A stretch of 64,000 nt of DNA from NCBI GenBank assembly GCA_016712885.1, contig JADJQF010000003.1, positions 682,001-746,000 of the forward strand, written 5' to 3'. The notes beneath the pieces were generated by a model that worked only from the letters and a program-made list of their open reading frames with translations, did no database searches and had not been told where the DNA came from. The DNA is from Candidatus Flexicrinis proximus (GTDB lineage: Bacteria; Chloroflexota; Anaerolineae; Aggregatilineales; Phototrophicaceae). The position numbers were made by a program, and so were the translations under genes. This document shows, piece by piece, positions 9,369-16,831 of this stretch (the first letter of the stretch is position 1; every line of letters begins with the position of its first letter).

Positions 9369-9401
9369 AGAGGCGGCAGTCAGTGATAGACTGCCGCCTC
9401 T
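9369..9401. terminator. Perfect 13-bp hairpin between convergent genes
   Basis: AGAGGCGGCAGTC, a 7-base loop and its exact complement lie 21 bases after the small peptide's stop and 43 bases before the end of the convergent cytochrome c gene. The T-run is poor (TGTCTTGG), so termination could work in either direction or need a factor. Confidence 0.65.
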
Positions 9402-9443
9402 GTCTTGGCGTATGAGGGTGTTAAGCCGGGGCCGCGGCCGACG

Positions 9444-11081
9444 TCATTTGGAGGCAGAAGTGCGGCGCAGGATGTCGGCGAGCTGAGTCTTGAGCGCGTC
9501 GCGGCGCTGCTGATAGGCCTGTTCACTGATCTGCTTGGCCTGATACTGAAGGTCGAGGCGGGCGATCTCCGCGACGAGGGTTTCAGCGGTGCGGCCCTGA
9601 CGGCGCTGGACAAGATATAGGCCCCCTGCCCCGCCGATGAGCAGGACGCCGGCGGCAGTCAGGCCGATGCCGAGGATGGATTGGCCGGAGACCGGAGTGG
9701 CAGCGGCGGCCGCGGTGATCGGAAGAAGATCGAAGCGAAGGGTGTCATTGGCGTTCAGAGGCTGCGCCAGATAATCCTCGAAGGTGCCGCCGGTGAACTG
9801 CAGCACACCCTGAACTTCGAACTGGTCGCTGTCTACGATAAATTCGCCGGGGTTTAACATCAGCTCCGGCTGATTGGTGACCGGATAATCCACCGCATAT
9901 TCGTATACGATGCGGTCCTGTAGCGGCACGACGTAGGTCACGTGCATGATATGTTCGGTTTCAGGGATGACCGCCAGCGTGTCGAGCAGCCGGTGAGCCT
10001 CGTTGTTCCAGACATAGCGCGACGAGTCGAGCCCGACCGGGACGGCCCCTTCCGGAAGATAGATGCCGACCGCGCCGTAGCGGCCATCGGAGAGCGGTTC
10101 CGGCTCGCGATAGACGCGGTCGGACTTGTTGTAGAAGCGCACGACGAGCAAGTTGTCGAGGGCTCCGTCGGTACGGGAGGCGGCCTGGTTGAGGAGCAGG
10201 TCAATCTCGATGACGCTTGGGTCGTTGGTGATCTCGTAGATCATCAGGGGAAGGCTCAGCGGCGCGGCGGCAGAGGCCAGATCCTCGCCGAGGCTGAGGG
10301 TCGCGATAAACGTCACGTCGAAATAGGCCGCGCTGGCGAAGTACGCGTAGTTGGGTTGAATCGGGACGTCTTCCACGCGGAACACACCGTTGTCCGCCGT
10401 CACGGTCGTGGTGAAGACTTCTTGGCCCGACGTATCGATCACAAACAGGATGACGTCGAGCTGAGGGGGTACGGCTGCCCCTTCCGTACCGTTCTCGATA
10501 ACCCCTGTAACGACGCCGAACTGCTGCGATGGGGTCGGCGTGACATCCACAGGCGTGACATCGACGGGCGTGATCTCAGGCGTGGATGCAGGGACGATCG
10601 TTTCGCCGGCAGCCGGGGTCTCGGCCAGGACGATTTCGGTGGTGTCGGCTAATCCGTAGACAAATTCTGCGACGGCACGGCGTTCCTGCTCGCTGAGCGC
10701 CTCATTCCACGGCGGCATCATGTTCTCGATACGGCCATTGGTGATGATCTCGTAGTACTGCTCGAGCGTGATGCCGGCACGACGCGCTGCATCGGTGAAG
10801 TCGGGCACATTAGCGATCTGGCCGGTGCGGACGAGGTCGCCGTCACCGCGGCCGCCGATGCCATGACAGCTTGTGCAGCGGGCAGCGAAGATTTGCGCGC
10901 CGAGCGAGAGCGGATCACCGGAGGCGTCGACAAGGGGTGGCGTGGTCGGAGCCGGACGCAGCGTCGTGACGACCTTCGGTTCGCCCGACAGGCCCGTACA
11001 GCCCGCGGCGAAAACCAACCAGACAAATGCAAGCGACAACACCACCGCAAGTCTTCTTGCGGTCAACGATGGAACATGCAT
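9444..11081 (-). CDS. Lipoprotein mono-heme cytochrome c with C-terminal membrane segment
   Basis: 545 residues. A lipobox-type signal (LVFAAGC, lipid Cys about 28) is followed by a class I cytochrome c domain with CTSCH near 69-73 and a distal Met in NMMPPW near 119. A Thr/Pro-rich linker, an Ig- or carboxypeptidase-regulatory-like beta region (about 190-300) and further beta-rich sequence lead to one membrane helix near 470-490 (ILGIGLTAAGVLLIGGAGGLYL) and a charged, coiled-coil-like tail. The heme would sit outside and the tail in the cytoplasm. It is the last gene of the ccm cluster, five bases after the CcmI-like gene. Its partner is unknown; it may be a substrate of the maturation machinery or a sensor. 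Confidence 0.7.
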   Translation of the reverse strand: MHVPSLTARRLAVVLSLAFVWLVFAAGCTGLSGEPKVVTTLRPAPTTPPLVDASGDPLSLGAQIFAARCTSCHGIGGRGDGDLVRTGQIANVPDFTDAARRAGITLEQYYEIITNGRIENMMPPWNEALSEQERRAVAEFVYGLADTTEIVLAETPAAGETIVPASTPEITPVDVTPVDVTPTPSQQFGVVTGVIENGTEGAAVPPQLDVILFVIDTSGQEVFTTTVTADNGVFRVEDVPIQPNYAYFASAAYFDVTFIATLSLGEDLASAAAPLSLPLMIYEITNDPSVIEIDLLLNQAASRTDGALDNLLVVRFYNKSDRVYREPEPLSDGRYGAVGIYLPEGAVPVGLDSSRYVWNNEAHRLLDTLAVIPETEHIMHVTYVVPLQDRIVYEYAVDYPVTNQPELMLNPGEFIVDSDQFEVQGVLQFTGGTFEDYLAQPLNANDTLRFDLLPITAAAAATPVSGQSILGIGLTAAGVLLIGGAGGLYLVQRRQGRTAETLVAEIARLDLQYQAKQISEQAYQQRRDALKTQLADILRRTSASK

Positions 11082-11086
11082 CGGAA

Positions 11087-11494
11087 TTATTCCTCGGCTA
11101 CGAGAGCAGGATTGGGGTGTCGCTTGAGATACTGCTGAACTGCGTCTTCAATGGCCTGGTTGACATCTTCGACCGGGGTTTCGGCGTTAACCATGAGCGG
11201 CAAGTGATCGCGATCCAGCTCCTGGAGGGCCTGGAGGATCTGAACACCGCGCTGCATCCACTTCTCGTGCTCAACCTCGAACTCCTCAGGCGGGATCTTG
11301 CCGGAAGCCGAATCCTCCTGGAGATCCCGCAGGCTGCTCGTGACCTGCTGATAATAAACCAGCAGTGCATCGCGCTGGCGCTGGAACTGGAGTGCCGCAG
11401 GCGACACTGTCTGCGTGCTGCGGAAGGGTGTAATGACCAGATACAACGCAAGTAAGATCATTACCGCGCTGACAACAACGGCTTCAATACTCAT
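11087..11494 (-). CDS. CcmI-like membrane protein
   Basis: 135 residues: one N-terminal membrane helix (about 4-23) and a soluble, mostly helical part with a heptad-like stretch (QFQRQRDALLVYYQQVTSSL). Its ATG overlaps the stop of ccmG by one base (TAATG). Size and layout fit the N-terminal module of CcmI, the apocytochrome-handling subunit of System I heme ligation, but the TPR domain of proteobacterial CcmI is absent. Position between ccmG and a cytochrome c gene supports the role; sequence alone is weak. Confidence 0.5.
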   Translation of the reverse strand: MSIEAVVVSAVMILLALYLVITPFRSTQTVSPAALQFQRQRDALLVYYQQVTSSLRDLQEDSASGKIPPEEFEVEHEKWMQRGVQILQALQELDRDHLPLMVNAETPVEDVNQAIEDAVQQYLKRHPNPALVAEE

Positions 11495-12069
11495 TAGCTT
11501 CCTGCCTCAAGTAGCGGGTCAACGATGTCACGGAGCTGCGCTTCGCTTACACCCGCATACAGAAATTCAGCGACTTCACCCTGCTGATTGATGACGAATG
11601 TTTCGGGCACGCCTCGGATACCGTACAGTGCCGAGATGCGGGTTCCAAGGTCGGGTGCGTTCAGATAAGTCACGCCGAAATCGTCCAGGAATTTGAGGGA
11701 ACGCACGCCATTATCGGCATAGGCCACGCCCAGGAAGACTACGTTCCCACCTGGCGCATAGTGTTCCCACGCGGACTGGAGCTGCGGCGCTTCATCACGA
11801 CACGGCCCGCACCAACTCGCCCAGAAGTTCAGAACAACGACCTTGCCGCGCAAATCCGACAACTGATACTCATCACCGTCGAAGGTTGTGAATGCGAAGT
11901 CAGGGGCCTGGCCCTCGGTGGGCTGGGCACGAGTCTGGCGCAGGAGCGCCAAGGTTATGACAAGACCAACCGCCAGGAAACCGACCAGCATAAACCAGGT
12001 TCCGGTGCTCATACGCGCCCGTGTAACCGGGACTGGCGGCGTAGTGAGTTGCTCGAGTGTACTGCTCAT
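11494..12069 (-). CDS. ccmG: CcmG/ResA-type thiol-disulfide oxidoreductase
   Basis: 191 residues with one N-terminal membrane anchor (about 25-43) and a periplasm-side thioredoxin fold. The redox motif WCGPC lies in LNFWASWCGPCRDEAP near 92-96, and a cis-Pro region is seen in GVPETFVINQQGEV near 158. This class reduces the CxxCH cysteines of apocytochromes before heme attachment. It is encoded between ccmH and the CcmI-like gene, in the order typical of System I clusters. Confidence 0.85.
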   Translation of the reverse strand: MSSTLEQLTTPPVPVTRARMSTGTWFMLVGFLAVGLVITLALLRQTRAQPTEGQAPDFAFTTFDGDEYQLSDLRGKVVVLNFWASWCGPCRDEAPQLQSAWEHYAPGGNVVFLGVAYADNGVRSLKFLDDFGVTYLNAPDLGTRISALYGIRGVPETFVINQQGEVAEFLYAGVSEAQLRDIVDPLLEAGS

Positions 12070-12076
12070 ATGACGC

Positions 12077-12589
12077 CTACTTTCCGATATCGCGTTCTAT
12101 CTGCGCGCGCAGATTATCGGTCGAATCCGGGCTTATCCCGTTTTGAGAAGCGGTCAGAGTATCGAGGCGATGTACGCCGGGACTCCCCCAAGTGTGCCGC
12201 AGTGTCCGGTAGAAGAAGGCTCCTCCGACGACAATCAGAAGAACCGGCGTCACCAGCGATAATGCCCTCAACACAGGGTCATAGGGCGTGCCGACGACCC
12301 GATCGCCAAAACGGCGCACGAAGTCCGCCTTGATCTCGTCAGCGTCCAGGCCCGCTTCCAACTGAAGCCGTATTTCGTAGCGCCAGTCTGCGCAGGCCGC
12401 GGTGCCACAGGTATCTAGCGTGATGTTCTCGCATACAGGGCAGTACAGCTTACTGGCGATCTCGTTGACCTGATCGTCGGTAACCGTCGTTTGCGGTGTT
12501 TGCGCCAAGGACGCGCCAACCCAGAATACTGCAACGAGTGTAAGAAGTGCTGCTCGTGTGAGATTCCGGGCAAGGAGTTTCCCTCGCAT
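12077..12589 (-). CDS. ccmH: CcmH cytochrome c maturation thiol protein
   Basis: 170 residues. Signal peptide (about 1-29), then the CcmH domain with YCPVC near 49-53, in place of the common LRCxxC, and two further cysteines soon after (TCGTAAC). The RFGDRVVGTPY segment is typical of the family, and a C-terminal membrane helix lies near 107-125. With CcmF and CcmG it forms the apocytochrome reduction and heme ligation complex. The start ATG at 12589 overlaps the ccmF stop by one base (TAATG); an upstream in-frame extension exists but would overlap ccmF heavily, so this start is preferred. Confidence 0.85.
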   Translation of the reverse strand: MRGKLLARNLTRAALLTLVAVFWVGASLAQTPQTTVTDDQVNEIASKLYCPVCENITLDTCGTAACADWRYEIRLQLEAGLDADEIKADFVRRFGDRVVGTPYDPVLRALSLVTPVLLIVVGGAFFYRTLRHTWGSPGVHRLDTLTASQNGISPDSTDNLRAQIERDIGK

Positions 12590-14682
12590 TAGCGATTCCC
12601 TTTCGCTAACCGCGAACCAACCGCGACTGAAACGGGGCGCTCGACAGATGAAACCACTGTGTGCGGATACACTGCGATCAGTGTGCCAAGGATCAGGATC
12701 AGCGAACCCCACCAGACTAGATTAATCAGAGGGTTGATGTACATCTTGAAGGTCGCACTGTTCTGGCTGATTTCATCCCAATCGATGAGCAGCAGATACA
12801 CATCGTTTTCGAGGGTACTGTGCGCTGCGGCAATCGTCATGCTGTTCATGCCCTCTTGCTGAGGGAAGAAGTCACGGCGAGGACGCAGGGTTGCGACTTC
12901 GGTGCCATTACGGATGACGGTGACGACGGCGATGTCCATGATCCGGCCGTCTTCCGAGACCTGACCGCCTAGAAACTCGTCGTAGCGCAGCGTATAGTCA
13001 CTGAGGGACATTTCATCGCCAACGCGCAGAGTTGCCTGGGTTTCCTGTTGGAACAAGGTACTCCCAATGATTCCAACGCCAATGACCGCGACCCCAGCGT
13101 GGATCAGGTAACCCCCGTAGCGGCGCGGGTTACGCGTCGCCAGTGCGATCAGCGCGGAAAGCGGGTTTTCTTTGAGATTCTTCATACGGGCACGCACGGC
13201 CCGGAAGGTCTCGTTGACAGCCACCCAGCCCGCCAATGCTACAAACCAGTATCCAATCAACGCGCCGACGCTGGTCTGGCCCATCTGTACAAAAATCAGG
13301 AGGGTTGCGAGCGACAGGATTCCGGGGACGATCAATCCCTGGCCGATGCGCCTGACAGCGACGACGCCCCAGGCGGACAGCGGCGCAATCCCCATCAGGA
13401 CAAACAGAGCAAGGAACAGCGGCGGGGTCACGCTCATGAAGTATTCGGCGCCCAGCGTGATTTTCGTGTCAAAGAACAACTCGGAGGTAATAGGTGCGCC
13501 AAAGCTACCCCAGAAGATGGCGATGAAGAGCGCCAGGAAGATGAAGTTGTTGAGGAGGAAAAGTCCCTCACGACTGAACATTCCGTTGAGCGAATGGTCG
13601 TCGCGGAGTTCGCCACGACTGCGGCGCCAGACGATCAGGCCGCCCAGAATGAGAGTCACCAGCAACCAAACAGAAAGCATCGGGAAGCCGATATCACTGC
13701 GGGCGAAGCTGTGGACGCTTTCCACGAGGCCGCTTCGAGTAGCAAAGGTACCAAAGATCACCGCCGAGAAGGTGCCGATCATCAGCACCATATTCCAGGT
13801 TTTGAAGATGCCACGCTTCTCTTGAATGATGATGCTGTGCAGATAAGCAGTACCGATGAGCCACGGCAGAAACGCCGCATTCTCGACCGGATCCCAGCCC
13901 CAGTAGCCACCCCACCCTAATACGTCGTATGCCCAGCGGCCGCCAAGGATCAGACCCAAACCCAGGAACACCCACGCGATGAGAGCCCAACGGCGTGATG
14001 CCTTGATCCAGTTGATGCTGAGATCGCCCGTTGCGAGGGCCGCGAACGCAAACGCGCATGGGACGAGGAAGCCCACATAGCCCAGATAGAGCATCGGGGG
14101 GTGGATCGCCATGCCAAAGTGCCGTAAAAGCGGGTTAAGACCCTGAGCGCCAGAACTCAGCGTCTCCGGGTCAGGCGCAACGCCGCCCGCCGGGATCAGA
14201 GCTGATTTCACAACTTCGCTACCCACAAACCACCAGCGGCCAAATGGGTTCTCGATGAACAGGGTCAGGGCGATGAAAAACGCGGTGAGCACCATCTGAA
14301 ACAGGATGACATGCGGGATCAGCCGGTAATTCGAACGCCAGTTGAAGGCGACCGCAAGCGCACTGAACGCACTCATCATCCAACACCAGAAGAGCAGTGA
14401 GCCCGCCTGCGAACCCCACAATGCGGTCACGCGATAGAACGTCGGCATGCTGGGGCTGCTTACCGACCAGACATACGCAATCTGGTACTGCTCAGTCACC
14501 AGCCCGACCATTAGGGTCAGGATCGCTACAGACAACGCGCCAAATACGATGTAGGTTGCATTACGGGCGCTGGTGACAAGCTTCTCACTCTTACGGCGAT
14601 AGCCGAGAAGAGCCGAGGCCGAGGCGTAGAGCGCCGCGAGGAACGCAATCCAAGTCGCAACAAATCCGATTTCTGCCAGCAT
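12589..14682 (-). CDS. ccmF: CcmF heme lyase, integral membrane
   Basis: 697 residues with about 14-15 predicted membrane helices. The family landmarks are clear: LWGSQAGSLLFW near 88-99, HPPMLYLGYVGF near 193, and the WWD-type heme-handling loop GGYWGWDPVENAAF near 258-271. CcmF transfers heme from CcmE to reduced apocytochromes. The gene starts at 14682 with TAATG overlap to ccmE and ends in the same way on ccmH, so the products are probably made in fixed ratio. ccmABCD are not in the window and must lie elsewhere if System I is complete. Confidence 0.92.
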   Translation of the reverse strand: MLAEIGFVATWIAFLAALYASASALLGYRRKSEKLVTSARNATYIVFGALSVAILTLMVGLVTEQYQIAYVWSVSSPSMPTFYRVTALWGSQAGSLLFWCWMMSAFSALAVAFNWRSNYRLIPHVILFQMVLTAFFIALTLFIENPFGRWWFVGSEVVKSALIPAGGVAPDPETLSSGAQGLNPLLRHFGMAIHPPMLYLGYVGFLVPCAFAFAALATGDLSINWIKASRRWALIAWVFLGLGLILGGRWAYDVLGWGGYWGWDPVENAAFLPWLIGTAYLHSIIIQEKRGIFKTWNMVLMIGTFSAVIFGTFATRSGLVESVHSFARSDIGFPMLSVWLLVTLILGGLIVWRRSRGELRDDHSLNGMFSREGLFLLNNFIFLALFIAIFWGSFGAPITSELFFDTKITLGAEYFMSVTPPLFLALFVLMGIAPLSAWGVVAVRRIGQGLIVPGILSLATLLIFVQMGQTSVGALIGYWFVALAGWVAVNETFRAVRARMKNLKENPLSALIALATRNPRRYGGYLIHAGVAVIGVGIIGSTLFQQETQATLRVGDEMSLSDYTLRYDEFLGGQVSEDGRIMDIAVVTVIRNGTEVATLRPRRDFFPQQEGMNSMTIAAAHSTLENDVYLLLIDWDEISQNSATFKMYINPLINLVWWGSLILILGTLIAVYPHTVVSSVERPVSVAVGSRLAKGNR

Positions 14683-15239
14683 TAGGACTCTCGTTCCACA
14701 TAGGCTTCACGGGCAGAGGCAGCATCAGGCAGTTCTTCACCGAAGCGACTCGGGCATTTCAGCAGCAGCGAGTCCGCGTAGAAATAGCCGTCCTCGCCCA
14801 GATAGCCGGTCAAGATCGCCTGTGCCTCATTCTGGAGCAGGTCGGGCATGACCTGATTGGTCATGCGAATATTGAGCCGCGTAGCAGCAGCGTCTTCAAC
14901 TGCAATATGGAGGGCGAGTGCCAGATCGGTTGTTTCAATCGGCACGTTCGCAACGGTGAAATTCAGATCGAGGGTATTGGAGTCGTAGTCAATACTTGTT
15001 CCGACCACAGCCCCCGTAATACGGACGGACTGCCCAACCATGGCGGGATCGGCCATCAATTCATCGACGGAGATGAAGTAACGCATTCCCGTCAACATGC
15101 CACTAAAGATCAAGAAGCCAACAGCGCCGAGCAAGGAAACGCCCCCGATAAAGTACTTCAAGCGTTCCAACCCGGCCGGTTTGAGGGCAACTGCCGGTTT
15201 CGACCGTTCAGACGGTTTTGCCCAGCCTAGCTCGGCCAT
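14682..15239 (-). CDS. ccmE: CcmE heme chaperone, Cys-type variant
   Basis: 185 residues. One N-terminal membrane helix (about 30-50) and a small beta-barrel domain with the CcmE core (MPDLLQNEAQAILTGYL near 129-145). The heme-binding position, His in HxxxY of most bacteria, is Cys here: LLKCPSRF near 159-166, and the usual Tyr is Phe. Cys-type CcmE is known from archaea and some bacteria. The chaperone takes heme from the CcmABCD complex and passes it to CcmF, encoded next. AAGGAG lies eight bases before the ATG. First gene of the minus-strand ccm operon, divergent from the Crp/Fnr gene. Confidence 0.85.
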   Translation of the reverse strand: MAELGWAKPSERSKPAVALKPAGLERLKYFIGGVSLLGAVGFLIFSGMLTGMRYFISVDELMADPAMVGQSVRITGAVVGTSIDYDSNTLDLNFTVANVPIETTDLALALHIAVEDAAATRLNIRMTNQVMPDLLQNEAQAILTGYLGEDGYFYADSLLLKCPSRFGEELPDAASAREAYVERES

Positions 15240-15353
15240 AACTTTGCTCTCCTTTGTCAGTTTGTTTGGTTGAAAGAGATTGTGGTGTTATACCACCGTA
15301 CGAAATAAATCATAGAACAAATCGCGCGTAGCCTCTTTGACGGATATCCGCGT

Positions 15354-15366
15354 TTGTCAGTGACAA
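15354..15366. promoter_or_regulatory. 13-bp palindrome between ccm operon and Crp/Fnr gene
   Basis: TTGTCAGTGACAA is a perfect palindrome with half-site TTGTCA, in the 242-base region between the divergent ccmE and Crp/Fnr genes. A TATAAT lies at 15408-15413 on the plus strand, 68 bases before the regulator's ATG. The site could serve the neighbouring regulator, but it is not the FNR consensus. Confidence 0.35.
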
Positions 15367-15481
15367 TCATCACGTCTGAGTTCAGAGTCCCTCAATTCCC
15401 CACAGGATATAATAGACTGTCTTGAATTGAAACGATCATCATCTGCCACGCCCTTACACGAAAAGAATAGCAGGTAACCGT

Positions 15482-16168
15482 ATGATTTCGAAATACGTTG
15501 AGTACATGGAAGCGGAGACTCTCAGGAATCTTTCAGCCGAGACTGTAGAGATCCTAGATTCAGCGGTAAGGACCTATAGCCTTGATCGTGGAGAAATGCT
15601 GTTCAATGTCGGGGACATGGCCGACTCGATCTATATCGTCCTGACGGGTGGGATAAAGATCGTCGAAGACACATTCTCAGGCAAACGAATCATCCTCGAA
15701 CTCAATACGGCCGGGGACATGTTTGGACTGGCATCGCTCATTAGCGCGAGTCCATATCCACATTCAGCCTATGCCGTCGAAAAATCGCTGATCGCTTCGA
15801 TCTATCGAGGCGACGCTAACGAGATGATCGAAACGCGGGGCGATTTCGCACAGATGGTGGTCGGGCAATTAGTTGGGCGAGTCCAGAGAGCGCACGCGCG
15901 GCTGAAGCACACAACGATGGAAACAGTAGACCGACGTCTCGCCCGGACACTTATTTACTATTCCGGCAAACTCGGACGGAAGAACGGGAACACGGTTGCC
16001 ATTTCAATTGCGCTCTCGCAGCAGGACCTCGCAGACTTCACGGGAAGCACACTTGAGTCCGTGAACCGGATCCTGCAGATCTGGGAGCGCGAAGGCTGGA
16101 TCAAGTGCGCGCGACAGCGGTTGGATATCCTAAATCCGGCCGCGCTGGAAGCGCATGTAGTGGCCTAA
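15482..16168 (+). CDS. Crp/Fnr-family transcription regulator
   Basis: 228 residues: cyclic-nucleotide-binding-like beta-roll (about 20-125), dimer helix, and a winged HTH (about 165-215). The recognition helix reads STLESVNRILQIWE; E-S-V-N-R resembles the E-xx-S-R contact set of FNR more than the R-E-xxx-R set of CRP. Only one Cys is present (near 207), so no FNR-type Fe-S cluster can form in the N-terminal domain. The effector is unknown; heme/NO, as in DNR/NnrR-type proteins, is a possibility from context. A perfect TTGATN4ATCAA box lies 43 bases after its stop, ahead of nrfHA, so it is the natural candidate activator. Confidence 0.85.
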   Translation: MISKYVEYMEAETLRNLSAETVEILDSAVRTYSLDRGEMLFNVGDMADSIYIVLTGGIKIVEDTFSGKRIILELNTAGDMFGLASLISASPYPHSAYAVEKSLIASIYRGDANEMIETRGDFAQMVVGQLVGRVQRAHARLKHTTMETVDRRLARTLIYYSGKLGRKNGNTVAISIALSQQDLADFTGSTLESVNRILQIWEREGWIKCARQRLDILNPAALEAHVVA

Positions 16169-16210
16169 GGCCGGACCGCTACGACAATTGCTGGTGGGCT
16201 TCGCGTGAAG

Positions 16211-16252
16211 TTGATCCAGATCAATGTCGGTTTCGTCTGCTCGTGCTACATT
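16211..16252 (+). promoter_or_regulatory. nrfHA promoter: FNR-type box plus -10 element
   Basis: TTGATCCAGATCAA (16211-16224) matches the FNR consensus at every fixed position. A -10-like TACATT lies at 16247-16252. The centre-to-centre distance is 32 bases, as in class II FNR-activated promoters where the box is centred at -41.5, predicting a start near 16259. No -35 element is seen, which also fits activator dependence. Confidence 0.7.
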
Positions 16253-16341
16253 GTGCCGTAACTGGCGATAGTGCGCAGGCAAGTGTTGCTGCGTGTACTA
16301 TTGCCGGGCTTTTTCAATGGTTTTGGGAAGGATGACCTCTT

Positions 16342-16809
16342 ATGCAAAAGCCGAACCGGCTTAGACCGAGTTTCATCCTGATCGCGACGGGTTTGGTCTG
16401 TATCGTTGTAGGCCTTGGCGTTTTTACGTTCGTACATGCGCAGGGATATTCGTATTTCTCGGATGATCCCGCCGCGTGCAACAACTGCCATGTTATGCGG
16501 GATCAATATAACGCCTGGCAGCATTCCTCTCACTCGCGATTTGCAGGATGCAACGACTGCCACACGCCGCACGATTCACTATTCAGCAAACTGCTGATCA
16601 AGGGCATCAATGGGTTGAATCACAGCGTGGCGTTTACGTTTGGAACCTACGGTGAAGTGCTGCATATCCGCGACTTCAATGCGGATGTTGTAATCGGAAA
16701 CTGCCTCGGGTGCCATGAGAGTTTTGTCAGTGAAGTCGCGCCGAATCACGCCGATGTTCCGGATTGCATGACCTGCCACGCCGGTATCGGACACCGCACA
16801 CGCAAATAG
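16342..16809 (+). CDS. nrfH: Cytochrome c nitrite reductase small subunit NrfH (tetraheme quinol oxidase)
   Basis: 155 residues, one N-terminal membrane helix (about 12-33), then four CxxCH heme sites: CNNCH near 51, CNDCH near 73, CLGCH near 122 and CMTCH near 141. This is the NapC/NirT-type quinol dehydrogenase that passes electrons from menaquinol to NrfA. GGAAGGA precedes the ATG. nrfA follows after 22 bases. Length and heme number match NrfH rather than the larger NapC. Confidence 0.92.
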   Translation: MQKPNRLRPSFILIATGLVCIVVGLGVFTFVHAQGYSYFSDDPAACNNCHVMRDQYNAWQHSSHSRFAGCNDCHTPHDSLFSKLLIKGINGLNHSVAFTFGTYGEVLHIRDFNADVVIGNCLGCHESFVSEVAPNHADVPDCMTCHAGIGHRTRK

Positions 16810-16831
16810 GCGTTGGGTTAAAGGGGACGTT

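Noticed and set aside
15270..15300. Strong promoter for the ccm operon
   Set aside because: A TATAAC exists on the minus strand, but no -35 element at proper distance was found.
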